A stretch of 64,000 nt of DNA from Chloroflexota bacterium (GTDB taxonomy: Bacteria; Chloroflexota; Dehalococcoidia; Tepidiformales; Tepidiformaceae). The stretch's first letter is position 1; each line of letters begins with the position of its first letter. Location of the stretch: contig JACRBT010000005.1 in NCBI GenBank assembly GCA_016234445.1, forward strand, positions 124,001-188,000, given 5' to 3'. Shown here piece by piece: positions 43,073 through 51,779 of the stretch. The notes beneath the pieces are model-generated. The model made no database searches. It worked only from the letters and a program-made list of their open reading frames with translations, and was not told the origin of the DNA. A program made the position numbers and the translations under genes.

Positions 43073-45493
43073 ATGGGCCCGCTCGAAGGGTTGCGCGTCG
43101 TCGAGGTTGGCGAAGGCGTGGCCGGACCCTACTGCGGCAAATTGCTCGCCGGTCTCGGCGCCACCGTCGTCAAGGTCGAGCCGCCCGGCGGCGATCGTAC
43201 CCGGCGGGACGGCCCCTTCCCCGGCGACCGCCCCGACCCGGAACGCAGCGGCCTCTTCCTCCACCTCAACACGGGCAAGGAGAGCGTCGTCCCCGGAGCG
43301 ATGCCCGTCGCCGAGGCGGTCGCCCGGCTCATCACCAACGCCGACATCCTCGTCTCCGCCCTCGATCCCGCGGCGCTGGGCGGCTCCGGGCTCGACTTCG
43401 AAGCCCTCCTGCGCGCGGACCCCCGCCTGGTCATCGTCTCGATAACCCCGTTCGGGCTCACCGGCCCCTACGCGAGCTACCGGGGAGGCGAACTGGTCGC
43501 TTACGCGGCCAGCGGCTACATGATGCTCACCGGCTCGCCTGATCGGGAGCCGCTGAAGGCCTATGGCGAACTCGTCCACTACGAAGCCGGCGCCCACGCC
43601 GCGCTCGGCGCCCTCACCGCCATCTTCGCCCGCGAAATGACCGGCCGCGGCCAGGTCGTCGACGTTTCGGTCATGGAGGCCGGCACCTTCCTCATCGGCG
43701 GCGTCGAACAGAACGCCTACTTCCACGGCCAGGTGGCGAAGCGAAACGGCACCCGCCTCCTCGGCTTCCCCGCCCGCCACTCCTACCCTTCGACCATTCG
43801 CCCCTGCCTGGATGGCTTCGTCCATTGCCATTCGAACAACCGCCACCTCGACCTGCTCGCCGCCCTCATCCCCAACCCGCGGCTCCTCGCCCCCGACCTC
43901 CTCGACTCGATGATGGGACACGCCGACGAGATCGACGCCATCATGGACCCCTGGCTCGCCACCCGGACCCGGGCGGAGATCGTCGCCGAGGCCCAGTCGC
44001 TCCGCCTGCCCTTCACCGAAGTCCGCGAGCCCGGCGAAGTCATGGCCGAACCCCACCACCGCGAGCGCGCCAGCTTCGTCACCGTGGAACACCCCGGGGC
44101 TGGGCCCGTGCTCCAGCCGGCCGCGCCCATCCGCTTTTCCGCCACCCCGTGGGAAACGAGGCCCGCCCCGATCCTCGGCGCCCACGCACAGAAGTGGCTC
44201 GGCAGCGAGTCCCCAGCGCCCCGGGACCCGGGCATGCCGCCTCTCGCGCGGCCCACGAAGCCGCTCGCCGGGATCCGCATCGTCGACTTCACCAACGCGG
44301 TCGCCGGCCCCATCGCCACCTTCCTTCTTTCCGACCTCGGCGCCGAGGTCATCAAGGTCGAGGCCCCGAACGGGCGGCCCTTCCACGCCGCCGGCACCGC
44401 CCCCCGCACCGACGGCAGCGACGAGCGCAGCTACGACCGGATCATGATCTTCAACGAGCTCAACCGCGGGAAGCGCAGCGTCGTCATGGATGTCGCGAAG
44501 CCGGAGGGCCGGGCACTCTTCCTCGAACTCGTCGCCACCGCCGACGCCGTCGTCCAGAACTTCTCCCCACGCGTCATGGGCAACCTCGGCCTTGGGTACG
44601 GCCAGCTCCGCGAAGCCCGCGAGGACATCATCCTCGTCTCCATGCCCGCCTTCGGCCTGGACGGCCCCTTCCGCGACCGTATCTCCTACGGCCCCGGCGT
44701 CGACGCCATGAGCGGCCTCTCCCACCTCACCGGCTACGCCGACGGCCCGCCGATGAAGCCCGGAAACTTCTTTTGCGATCAGAACGCCGGCGTCCACGCC
44801 GCCTTCGCCACCCTCGCTGCAATCCGCCACCGCCGCCGCACCGGCATTGGCCAGCACGTCGAACTGGCGATGATCGAAGGAGAGTTCCAGGTCGTCGGCG
44901 ACGCCTGCATCGACTTCGCCATGAATGGCCGTGAGCGGATGCGGATGGGCAACGACCACCCCTGGCTGGCCCCCCACGGCGTCTTCCCCTGCCGTGGCGA
45001 GGACCGCTGGGTCGCCATCGCCGTCGAGGACGATGGCCAGTGGCAGGCGCTTTGCCGTGTCATCGGCCAGCCCGCGCTCGCCTCCGACCCCCGCTTCGCC
45101 CGCACGCCGGATCGCTACGCCAACCGCACCCTCCTCCAGGCGCCGATCGAAGCCTGGACCCGCCAGCAGGACCACTACGAAGCGCAGACCATGCTCCAGC
45201 AGGCAGGCGTCCCCGCCGCCGCCGTCCTCGACGTAGCCGAGCTCCTCCGTGACCCCCACGTCACCGCCCGTCACGGCTTCGAATACGTCGACACCCCCGC
45301 CGTCGGCCCGACACCTTACCCGCGCGTCGCCTTCACCCTCGGCCTCACCCCTGCGCCGGTCGAACGGCCCGGGCCGGCCTTCGGGGAAGCGAACAACTAC
45401 GTCATCCAGGGCCTCCTCGGGAAGACGGGGGCCGAGTACCAGCGCCTGCTCGCCGCGGGCATCGTCGCCGAAGTGCCTTCGGGCAGCCACTGA
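43073..45493 (+). CDS. Tandem family III (CaiB/BaiF) CoA-transferase
   Basis: 806 residues, two CoA-transferase units in one chain. Unit 1: LEGLRVVEVGEGVAGPYCGKLLAGLGATVVKVEPPGGD near residues 4-41 and MTGRGQVVDVSVMEAG near residues 185-200, where the D in VDVS is the usual catalytic Asp. Unit 2: LAGIRIVDFTNAVAGPIATFLLSDLGAEVIKVEAPNG near residues 397-433 and GIGQHVELAMIEG near residue 591, with Glu at the catalytic position, a variant seen in the family. It moves CoA between acyl groups; substrate unknown. Followed by a hydratase-like gene after 12 bp. Confidence 0.9.
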   Translation: MGPLEGLRVVEVGEGVAGPYCGKLLAGLGATVVKVEPPGGDRTRRDGPFPGDRPDPERSGLFLHLNTGKESVVPGAMPVAEAVARLITNADILVSALDPAALGGSGLDFEALLRADPRLVIVSITPFGLTGPYASYRGGELVAYAASGYMMLTGSPDREPLKAYGELVHYEAGAHAALGALTAIFAREMTGRGQVVDVSVMEAGTFLIGGVEQNAYFHGQVAKRNGTRLLGFPARHSYPSTIRPCLDGFVHCHSNNRHLDLLAALIPNPRLLAPDLLDSMMGHADEIDAIMDPWLATRTRAEIVAEAQSLRLPFTEVREPGEVMAEPHHRERASFVTVEHPGAGPVLQPAAPIRFSATPWETRPAPILGAHAQKWLGSESPAPRDPGMPPLARPTKPLAGIRIVDFTNAVAGPIATFLLSDLGAEVIKVEAPNGRPFHAAGTAPRTDGSDERSYDRIMIFNELNRGKRSVVMDVAKPEGRALFLELVATADAVVQNFSPRVMGNLGLGYGQLREAREDIILVSMPAFGLDGPFRDRISYGPGVDAMSGLSHLTGYADGPPMKPGNFFCDQNAGVHAAFATLAAIRHRRRTGIGQHVELAMIEGEFQVVGDACIDFAMNGRERMRMGNDHPWLAPHGVFPCRGEDRWVAIAVEDDGQWQALCRVIGQPALASDPRFARTPDRYANRTLLQAPIEAWTRQQDHYEAQTMLQQAGVPAAAVLDVAELLRDPHVTARHGFEYVDTPAVGPTPYPRVAFTLGLTPAPVERPGPAFGEANNYVIQGLLGKTGAEYQRLLAAGIVAEVPSGSH

Positions 45494-45505
45494 CAGGAGG
45501 GCAAC

Positions 45506-46267
45506 GTGAGCGTCGTCATCGTCGAATCCAACGGGCCGGTCAAAACCGTCACCCTCAACCGCCCGGAAAAGCGCAACGCCATGAACGCGGACCTGCTTTC
45601 CGGACTCCACGCCGCCTTCCGCGAACAGCCGCCCGCGACCGAACGCGTCGCCGTCGTCCGCGCGAACGGCCCCGTCTTCTGTGCCGGGCTCGACCTCCGC
45701 GAGCGCGCCGGCACCCTCGACTCGCCCGGGGCCAGCCCGATCGAGGCCGTCCTCGAAGCGATCGAACACTACCCGCTGCCGGTGGTCGCCGTCGTCCAGG
45801 GCGACGCCATCGCCGGCGGCAACGAACTGGCGCTCCACTGCGACATCGTCGTCGCCTCGACCGCCGCGCGGTTCGGCATGTCGCTCGCCCAGATCGGCCT
45901 CGCCCCGACCTGGTTCCTCGCGAAGAAGCTGCTGGAGGTCGCCGGCCCCGTGGCCTCCCGGGAGATCCTCCTCCTCGGCGACCCCATCCCCGCCGCGCGG
46001 ATGCACGCCCTGGGGGTCATCTCCCGCGTGGCGGAGCCGTCCCGCCTCGAAGAAGAGGCCGCGCTGGTCATCGACCGCCTCGCCGCAAACGCGCCCCTCT
46101 CGCTCCGGGCGATGAAGGCACTCCTCGTCCGCGAGATGGCCTTCCGCGACGGCATCGCCCACGCGGACGTCGATGCCCTCGTCGAAGCCACCCGGGGCAG
46201 CGCAGACGCCCGCGAAGGCATGGCCGCCCGCCTCGACAAGCGCCCCGCGCGCTTCGAGGGCAGGTAG
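45506..46267 (+). CDS. Enoyl-CoA hydratase/isomerase family protein
   Basis: 253 residues, crotonase fold. VKTVTLNRPEKRNAMNADLL near residues 12-31, first oxyanion strand VFCAGLDLRERAG near residue 58 and second IAGGNELALHCDIVVAS near residue 103 with the Glu of helix 3 kept. The second catalytic Glu of true hydratases (F-G-x-P-E) is replaced by F-G-M-S-L, so the reaction may not be plain hydration. GTG start after AGGAGGG. Confidence 0.88.
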   Translation: MSVVIVESNGPVKTVTLNRPEKRNAMNADLLSGLHAAFREQPPATERVAVVRANGPVFCAGLDLRERAGTLDSPGASPIEAVLEAIEHYPLPVVAVVQGDAIAGGNELALHCDIVVASTAARFGMSLAQIGLAPTWFLAKKLLEVAGPVASREILLLGDPIPAARMHALGVISRVAEPSRLEEEAALVIDRLAANAPLSLRAMKALLVREMAFRDGIAHADVDALVEATRGSADAREGMAARLDKRPARFEGR

Positions 46268-46284
46268 CCATGCGGCGGATCGCG

Positions 46285-46290
46285 TAGACT
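46285..46290 (+). promoter_or_regulatory. -10 hexamer, leaderless type, before the GIY-YIG-like gene
   Basis: TAGACT ends 7 nt before the ATG; no Shine-Dalgarno between them. Confidence 0.45.
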
Positions 46291-46297
46291 CCCCGCG

Positions 46298-46636
46298 ATG
46301 GCAATCGAACTGACAAAGCCCTGGCGCGAACTCACCACCGCGGGCCTTGCCGCCGTCCGCGGCTACCTCGGCGTCTACGAGATTGGCGACGACCTGGGCA
46401 ACGTCCTCTACATCGGCTTCGCCGGCGGACGCTCGCTCTTCGGGCTCCGCGGCGAACTCGAACGCCACCTCGGCGACCCCGCCGGCCGCAAGACCCGGTT
46501 CCGGGTCGAGGTGAACACGGCCTACATCTCCCGCCACCGCGAGCTCCTGATGGCCCACGCCGCCCGCCACGGCGCCCTGCCCGAACTCAACCGCCTCGAG
46601 CCCGTGCCGCCCCTCGGCCGGCTCAGCCCCGGCTAA
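46298..46636 (+). CDS. GIY-YIG-like small protein
   Basis: 112 residues. YLGVYEIGDDLGNVLYIGFAGG near residues 24-45 fits a GIY-YIG core (G-V-Y ... Y-I-G), followed by LFGLRGELERHLGDPAGRKTRFRVEVNTAYISRHRELLMAHAARHGALPELN. The catalytic Arg/Glu are possible in the later helix, but the protein is short and may not cut DNA. Sits between beta-oxidation-type genes with its own promoter. Confidence 0.6.
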   Translation: MAIELTKPWRELTTAGLAAVRGYLGVYEIGDDLGNVLYIGFAGGRSLFGLRGELERHLGDPAGRKTRFRVEVNTAYISRHRELLMAHAARHGALPELNRLEPVPPLGRLSPG

Positions 46637-46654
46637 TCCCCCCGGAGGAACCAC

Positions 46655-47821
46655 GTGGACCTCGAACTCTCCGAAGAGCAGCGCCTCATCGTCGACACCA
46701 CCCGCCGCTTCGTCCGCGACGAGATCGTCCCCCTCGAAGCAGACCTCGACCCGGACGCGAGCGAACTCGACCCCGGCGACCACGCCCGCCTCGTCGCGAT
46801 GACGAAGCAGATGGGCTTCTACGGACTGGACATCCCGCCCGAGTACGACGGCCCCGACATCGACATCGTCACCCGCACCCTGATGGCCATCGAGATGGCC
46901 CAGCACCGCGCCGGGCTCTATGCCCCCTGCTACGGCGTCTTCGGCGGCGCCGGCCTCGCCCAGCTTTTCGAAGCGAACGACGACCAGAAGCAGCGCTACC
47001 TCTTCCCCACCCTGCGCGGCGAAAAGCACGGCTTCTTCGGCCTGACCGAACCCTCCGGCGGCAGCGACCCCGCCCGCGCCATCCAGACGACAGCCGTCAA
47101 GGACGGCGACGACTGGGTCGTCAACGGCGCCAAGATCTTCATCAGCGGCGGCGACCGCTCTGACTACGGCATCATCTTCGCCCGGACCGACGCGGCGAAG
47201 GGCCGGGGCGGGATCACCTGCTTTATCGTTGACTCGGGCACCCCCGGCTTCCACGTCCGTCGCGTCGTCCACACCCTCCGTTCGACCCACTACGCCACCG
47301 AGCTCCAGTTCGAAGACATGCGCGTACCGGCCCGCAACGTCCTCGGCGAGGTCAACGGCGGTTTCGCCATCGCCAACGACCGCCTCAGCCGCCAGCGGAT
47401 CCCCTACGCCGCGGGCTGCATTGGCGTCGCCGTCAAGGCCCAGGAGATGGCCATCGCCTATGCCAACCAGCGCGAGACCTTCGGCGACCGCCTCGCCAGC
47501 CGCCAGGCCATCCAGTGGATGATTGTCGACAACGAGATCGACATCCGCACCAGCCGCTGGTTGACGCTCGCCGCCGCCGGCAAGGCGAACCGGGGCGAGC
47601 CGTTTCGCACCGAAGCCGCGATGGCCAAGCTGGTCAGCAGCGAAGCCGGGGGCCGCGTCGTCGACCGGGCGATGCAGATCCACGGCGGCTACGGCATGAC
47701 CAAGGACCTGCCCCTCGAACGCTGGTACCGCGAGATCCGCATCCGCCGGATCGGCGAAGGCCCCAGCGAAGTCCAGCGCCTGATCATGGCCCGCGACCTC
47801 CTCGGCGGCTCCTTCCACTAA
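46655..47821 (+). CDS. Acyl-CoA dehydrogenase
   Basis: 388 residues, full length. FGLTEPSGGSDPARAIQTTA near residues 128-147 (FAD/substrate loop), GAKIFISGGDRSDYGIIFAR near residue 161, QRIPYAAGCIGVAVKAQEMAIAYANQRETFGDRLASRQAIQWMI near residues 246-289, and the C-terminal RIRRIGEGPSEVQRLIMARDLL with Glu at the usual catalytic base site. Oxidises an acyl-CoA and passes electrons to ETF, encoded at 16-17.7 kb. GTG start after GGAGGAACC. The last ten codons are duplicated 331 bp downstream in a repeat array. Confidence 0.93.
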   Translation: MDLELSEEQRLIVDTTRRFVRDEIVPLEADLDPDASELDPGDHARLVAMTKQMGFYGLDIPPEYDGPDIDIVTRTLMAIEMAQHRAGLYAPCYGVFGGAGLAQLFEANDDQKQRYLFPTLRGEKHGFFGLTEPSGGSDPARAIQTTAVKDGDDWVVNGAKIFISGGDRSDYGIIFARTDAAKGRGGITCFIVDSGTPGFHVRRVVHTLRSTHYATELQFEDMRVPARNVLGEVNGGFAIANDRLSRQRIPYAAGCIGVAVKAQEMAIAYANQRETFGDRLASRQAIQWMIVDNEIDIRTSRWLTLAAAGKANRGEPFRTEAAMAKLVSSEAGGRVVDRAMQIHGGYGMTKDLPLERWYREIRIRRIGEGPSEVQRLIMARDLLGGSFH

Positions 47822-48152
47822 CCGCCGTCCCCGCCGGCCACCCCCACCATCCGTACCGCGACTGGTAAGGAGCGGAGTACTTCCACTGGAACGAATTTCC
47901 CTCCAGCGGCTCCCGATGCGGTGGCGCCGCTCGGACCTCGGACCTCGCACCTGTCCATCCGTACCGCGACTGGTAAGGAGCGGCGTACTTCCCCTGGAAC
48001 GAATCTCCCTCCAGCGCCTCCCGATGCGGTGGCGCCGCCCGGCCCTCGGACCTTGATCCCTCCAACGGCTCCCGATGCGGTGCCGCCGCTCGTACCTCGG
48101 ACCTCGGACCTTGATCACGTCCCGCGACCTCCTCGGCGGCTCCTTCCACTAA
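47791..48152 (+). repeat. Duplicated 3' end of the acyl-CoA dehydrogenase gene plus spacer
   Basis: 31 bases ending in the gene's TAA (47791-47821) recur exactly at 48122-48152. Weaker similarity starts about 11 bp before and continues after the TAA into the next repeat copy. So a unit of about 330 bp was duplicated in tandem, with one break inside the coding sequence. Confidence 0.8.
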
Positions 48153-48280
48153 CGCCGGGCCCGCCGGCCCCCTCCATCCGTACCGCGACCGCCAGGGAGC
48201 GGCGTACTTCCCCTGGAACGAATCTCCCTCCAGCGCCTCCCGATGCGGTGGCGCCGCCCGGACCTCGGACCTCGGACCCC
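47847..48280 (+). repeat. Interspersed noncoding repeat array (three full copies, one partial)
   Basis: Copies of about 100 bp begin with CCATCCGTACCGCGA at 47847, 47955 and 48174; a part copy lies at about 48058-48107. Each carries GGAACGAAT, CTCCAGCG and CCGATGCGGTG cores and ends in GGACCTCGG units. A minus-strand frame stays open across the copies, but the base changes between copies alter amino acids rather than wobble positions, which argues against coding. No transposase or terminal inverted repeats are seen. Confidence 0.75.
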
Positions 48281-48398
48281 GGACCTCCCCGCTGCCATCT
48301 CCCCCTTCCACCTCCCCCGCCCACCTCACGACCATCGCTGCATGGCCGCGTCCTTCCGCACTTGGACCTCGGACCTCGGGCCTCGGAACTGCCTCCGG

Positions 48399-48424
48399 AC
48401 GCGTTCAACGCGTGTTTTTTTTTT
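48399..48424 (+). terminator. Intrinsic terminator 1
   Basis: ACGCGT-TCA-ACGCGT, then G and ten T. A 6-bp stem with a 3-nt loop, plus-strand direction. Confidence 0.7.
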
Positions 48425-48462
48425 CGTGCACGGCGGATCGGCGCCGGGGACGGGGCGTCGAG

Positions 48463-48483
48463 ACGACTTCAAGTCGTGTTTTT
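48463..48483 (+). terminator. Intrinsic terminator 2
   Basis: ACGACT-TCA-AGTCGT, then G and five T. Same layout as terminator 1 with two changed but still paired stem positions. Confidence 0.65.
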
Positions 48484-48595
48484 CTTCCTGCGCACCCCAT
48501 TTCTTTCGTGGAGACCAGCTGTCGCTCCCGAGCCCCGGGCGGATCGCCGCTCGTCCCCGCCTTCGCCAGTCCGGGTCGCGAGAGGCTTTGGCTCC

Positions 48596-49522
48596 CTACC
48601 CCGCCCGCCTCACGTGGAAGAACCGTTCCATCGAGACCACATTCGGCGCGGCGCCCCCGGCCCGGTCGAGGGCGCAGTCCAGGGCGATGTGGCCGTTGGC
48701 GTCGAACACCCCGGCGAGGTCGCGGCGCGCGAGCGAAAGGTTGTGGGCCACTGCCCCGGCGCTGTCGTCGAGCCGCCAGGGGGAATGCCGCGAAAGGTCC
48801 GGCCTCACCACCCGCACCGGCATCTGGGTGGCGATGTTGGCCTCCATCGCGTCCGTCGTTGCGTGCGAAAGGATAGCGAACGACTGCTTCAGGACGCCGT
48901 AAACCGTCTTCGGGCGGCTGTTTCCCGGCGGTGGCGTGAGGTCGACCGCGAGGATCTCGCTGGCGCCCATTGCCGCAGCGGTGCCCAGGTCGACCGAGGC
49001 CGTCAGGCAGCCGTCGACGAACAACTCGCCGTCGATCTCCACGGGCTCGAACACCGCCGGGATGGCCGTGGACGCGAGGATCGCCTGGCCCAGCCAGCCC
49101 GACCGGAAGACGTGCTTTGCCCCGCGCGAGAGGTTGGTCGCCACCACCGCGAATTCGATCCGGGTGTCCTCAAAGCGCTTGTCGCCGATGTGGTTCGCGG
49201 TCAGTTCCGGGACGATGTTGTTCGTCGTCAGGCTCATCGGGTTGCGGACCAGGCGCGTCGCCAGCCGCCACGGGTTGAGCCGCACCAGGCGCATCTGGTC
49301 GAGCCCGATCCAGATCCGGAGGAGTTCGTCGGGATGGTCCGGGTGGAGCGACAGCCATGCGCCATTGAGCGAACCAACGCTCGTCCCCACGACCAGCCGC
49401 GGGCGGAATCCCTGCTCGTGGGCGGCGTGCATGTAGGCGGCCTGGATCACTCCATAGGCCCCGCCGCCGCCGAGCACCAGGGCCGGCCGCGACGTGCTCT
49501 CGCCAGGTGTAGGCGCCGCCAT
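48596..49522 (-). CDS. Patatin-like phospholipase / esterase
   Basis: 308 residues from ATG 49522. Oxyanion loop LVLGGGGAYGVIQAAYM near residues 14-30, nucleophile elbow VVGTSVGSLNGAW near residues 45-57 (G-T-S-V-G) and the DG/DG-like catalytic Asp in LFVDGCLTASVDLG near residues 163-176. Soluble, serine-aspartate dyad, probably a lipid esterase. Longer starts at ATG 49561 or 49588 are possible; neither has a good ribosome site. Divergent from the DinB gene. Confidence 0.85.
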   Translation of the reverse strand: MAAPTPGESTSRPALVLGGGGAYGVIQAAYMHAAHEQGFRPRLVVGTSVGSLNGAWLSLHPDHPDELLRIWIGLDQMRLVRLNPWRLATRLVRNPMSLTTNNIVPELTANHIGDKRFEDTRIEFAVVATNLSRGAKHVFRSGWLGQAILASTAIPAVFEPVEIDGELFVDGCLTASVDLGTAAAMGASEILAVDLTPPPGNSRPKTVYGVLKQSFAILSHATTDAMEANIATQMPVRVVRPDLSRHSPWRLDDSAGAVAHNLSLARRDLAGVFDANGHIALDCALDRAGGAAPNVVSMERFFHVRRAG

Positions 49523-49613
49523 CCTGCCATCCCCCGTATCTTCGATTGTCGACCAGTTCATGCCGAACATAATGGGCGATCCACCCACCCGTGCCCCGGA
49601 TACCCCCTTCCCG

Positions 49614-49619
49614 TACTAT
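49614..49619 (+). promoter_or_regulatory. -10 hexamer of the DinB gene (leaderless type)
   Basis: TACTAT ends 6 nt before the ATG. Confidence 0.5.
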
Positions 49620-49625
49620 TCCTCC

Positions 49626-50117
49626 ATGACTCCCACCCACCAGGCCGCCATCGACATCACCCGGGCGTCCCTCCAGATGCTCCGCGAAACCATCGACGAC
49701 CTTCCGGACGCGGCCCTCGACTGGTCGCCGGTCGCGGGGATGAACTCGCTCGGCGTCCTCGTCGTCCACTCCCTCTCGTCGACGCTCTTCTGGCTGGGGA
49801 ACGGCGCCGGGCGCCTGCGCTCGATCGCCGACTACCGCAAGGACGACCGCCTGCCGTCGTTCAAGACCACCGGCATCACTGCGGACGAACTTCGCCGCCG
49901 GATCGACGAGACCGCCGCCGAGGCCGGGCGCATCCTCGCTGGCGGCACCGATGCGCACCTCGCCGCGACGGTCACCTTCCCGGAGGACCCTTCCCAGGAC
50001 CGGACCGGCGCGGCTTGCCTCATCAGCGGGATCGCTCACCTCCGCGAACACGTCGGCCACGCCCAGGCCGTCCGCGACTTCTGGGCGGCCACGAGCCCCC
50101 AGAACTCCTGGCGCTGA
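49626..50117 (+). CDS. DinB/DUF664-like four-helix protein
   Basis: 163 residues, all helical. AAIDITRASLQMLRETIDDLPDAALDWSPVAGMNSLGVLVVHSLSSTLFWLGN at the start and GIAHLREHVGHAQAVRDFW near the end give the usual DinB/YfiT layout with His ligands in VVHSL and H-L-x-x-H-x-x-H. Members are thiol- or metal-dependent transferases or uncharacterised. Followed by ribD after 4 bp, likely co-transcribed. Confidence 0.8.
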   Translation: MTPTHQAAIDITRASLQMLRETIDDLPDAALDWSPVAGMNSLGVLVVHSLSSTLFWLGNGAGRLRSIADYRKDDRLPSFKTTGITADELRRRIDETAAEAGRILAGGTDAHLAATVTFPEDPSQDRTGAACLISGIAHLREHVGHAQAVRDFWAATSPQNSWR

Positions 50118-50121
50118 ACCC

Positions 50122-51231
50122 ATGCCAGAGCAGCCATCGCGCTTCATGCAGATGGCCCTCGACGCGGCGGCGTCCGTCCGCGGCGCGACCAGCCCGAACC
50201 CCTGGGTGGGCGCCGTGGCCGTCCACAATGGCAACGTCGTCTCCGTTGGCGCCACGAACCCGCCCCCCGGGCCTCATGCCGAGGCCGCGGCCCTCGCCGG
50301 GCTGCCCGCCGGCGCCGGCTCCGAACTCTACGTAACGCTGGAGCCATGCGCGCCCTTCCCGGGCAAGCGCACCCGCCCCTGCGCCGAAGCGATCATCGAG
50401 GCAGGCATCCGCCGCGTGGTCGTCGCCCTCGAAGACCCCCACCCCGGCGTCCGCGGCCAGGGGATCGCCATGCTCCGGGCCGCCGGCATCGAGGTCGAGA
50501 TCGGCGATGGCCGGGCCGAGGCGACCGCGCTCCTTCGCCCCTACCTCAAGCATCGCCAGACGGGGCTGCCCTACGTGATCGCGAAGTTCGCCGCCAGCCT
50601 GGACGGGCGAACGGCTACCGCCAGCGGCGACTCGAAGTGGATCACGGGCGAGGCCGCCCGCGCCCGCGGCCACGAACAGCGCGCCTGGGTCGACGCCGTC
50701 ATGGTTGGCAGCGGCACCGTCCTGGCCGACGACCCTGAGCTGACCGCCCGCCGCGACGGCATCGTCCTCCCGCGGCAGCCGGCGCGGATCGTCCTCGATG
50801 CGCGCGGCCGCGTTTCTCCGGGGGCGCGCCTCTTCGCCGCTCCTGGGAAGGTGATCGTCGCCACCAGCACCGCCGCGCCGGGACCGTGGAAACAGGCGCT
50901 CGCCGCCACCGGCGCCCAGGTCGTCGAGTGCGAAGCGACCGCGGACGGGCTCAACCTCGACCAGCTGCTCCATGCGGTCGGCGAACGGGGCGTGATGTCG
51001 ATCTGGGCTGAGGGCGGCGCGACGCTCCTGGGTTCGCTCTTCGACGGCCACCACGCCGACGAGGTCTGGGCCTTCATCGCGCCGGTCGTCATCGGGGGCA
51101 CCGGGCCGGGAGCCGTCGCCGGGCGGGGGGCGTCGCTCATCAGCGAGGCTTCGCGGCTGGAGCACACCGTGATCGAGACGATTGGCGCCGACGTCCTCGT
51201 CCGGGGCTACACTACGTACTGGCGTCCCTGA
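50122..51231 (+). CDS. ribD: Riboflavin biosynthesis bifunctional deaminase/reductase RibD
   Basis: 369 residues. Deaminase domain with zinc motif HAEAAAL near residue 52 and LEPCAPFPGKRTRPCAEAII near residues 73-92, then a reductase domain with VIAKFAASLDGRTATASGDSKWITG near residues 152-176, VDAVMVGSGTVLADDPELTAR near residue 191 and IWAEGGATLLGSLF near residue 293. It does two early steps after GTP cyclohydrolase II. No other rib genes are close. ATG chosen because the longer frame lies in the DinB gene. Confidence 0.93.
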   Translation: MPEQPSRFMQMALDAAASVRGATSPNPWVGAVAVHNGNVVSVGATNPPPGPHAEAAALAGLPAGAGSELYVTLEPCAPFPGKRTRPCAEAIIEAGIRRVVVALEDPHPGVRGQGIAMLRAAGIEVEIGDGRAEATALLRPYLKHRQTGLPYVIAKFAASLDGRTATASGDSKWITGEAARARGHEQRAWVDAVMVGSGTVLADDPELTARRDGIVLPRQPARIVLDARGRVSPGARLFAAPGKVIVATSTAAPGPWKQALAATGAQVVECEATADGLNLDQLLHAVGERGVMSIWAEGGATLLGSLFDGHHADEVWAFIAPVVIGGTGPGAVAGRGASLISEASRLEHTVIETIGADVLVRGYTTYWRP

Positions 51232-51266
51232 TCCACCACCACTCCAGGGCCGCCGAGGAGTCGACC

Positions 51267-51743
51267 ATGCCGCGTTACTGGATTGTCGTCGGAGGCCTCG
51301 AGATCTTTGGCAAGACTCGTGAGATGGGCTTCACCCGCCACGGTTTCAAGAGCACCCGCCGGAACATGGCCAATAGCATCCAGCCGGGCGACCGCCTCGC
51401 CTTCTACGTGACCGGGAAGAAGCAGTTCGCCGCCACGGCCACCGTCACGAGCCCCGTCGTCGAAGAGCGCACGCGAATCTGGCAGAGCGACAAGAAGCCG
51501 GACGAGCTCTATCCCTACCGCGCCGGGATCAAGCCCGCCGTCGTCCTCGAAGAGTCCCGGTGGCTGGACGCCGAGCCCTACCACGACCGCTTCACGTGGA
51601 CCCAGAAGTGGCCCCGCGCCAACTGGACGCTCGCCTACCAGGGCAACCTCCACGAGGTGCCGGAGGCCGACTTCGCTCTCCTCGAAGGGGACATGACAAG
51701 GGCCAGCGAAGAAAAGACGATTGCCGCGGTAAAGGCGGGCTGA
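51267..51743 (+). CDS. EVE/PUA-like domain protein
   Basis: 158 residues. YWIVVGGLEIFGKTREMGFTRHGFKSTRRNMANSIQPGDRLAFYVTGKKQFAATATVTS fits the EVE domain, with RTRIWQSDKKPDELYPYRAGIKPAVVL in the middle. EVE domains bind modified bases in DNA or RNA and occur in restriction and defence contexts; here the neighbours are housekeeping. Ends with a helical tail. Start ATG follows GAGGAG. Confidence 0.85.
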   Translation: MPRYWIVVGGLEIFGKTREMGFTRHGFKSTRRNMANSIQPGDRLAFYVTGKKQFAATATVTSPVVEERTRIWQSDKKPDELYPYRAGIKPAVVLEESRWLDAEPYHDRFTWTQKWPRANWTLAYQGNLHEVPEADFALLEGDMTRASEEKTIAAVKAG

Positions 51744-51779
51744 TAGTATCGCCGCCAACCCGGGGAGGGGGTGGGGGAT

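Larger units (their letters stand above)
48281..48595 (+). other. Noncoding stretch with two hairpin terminators
   Basis: 315 bp between the repeat array and the patatin gene. More GGACCTCGG units occur at 48363-48388, followed by two hairpins with T runs. I see no gene in it. Confidence 0.6.

Noticed and set aside
41339-48118. An open frame of more than 2,200 codons on the minus strand
   Set aside because: It is antisense to TadB/TadC, the CoA-transferase, hydratase and acyl-CoA dehydrogenase genes, which are full length with clear motifs. Long antisense frames are common when third positions are almost all G or C.
47847-48280. CRISPR array or tandem protein repeat
   Set aside because: Repeats are about 100 bp with uneven spacing (108 and 219 bp) and no unique spacers of fixed size. 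The open minus-strand frame does not show wobble-biased changes, so it is not a coding repeat.
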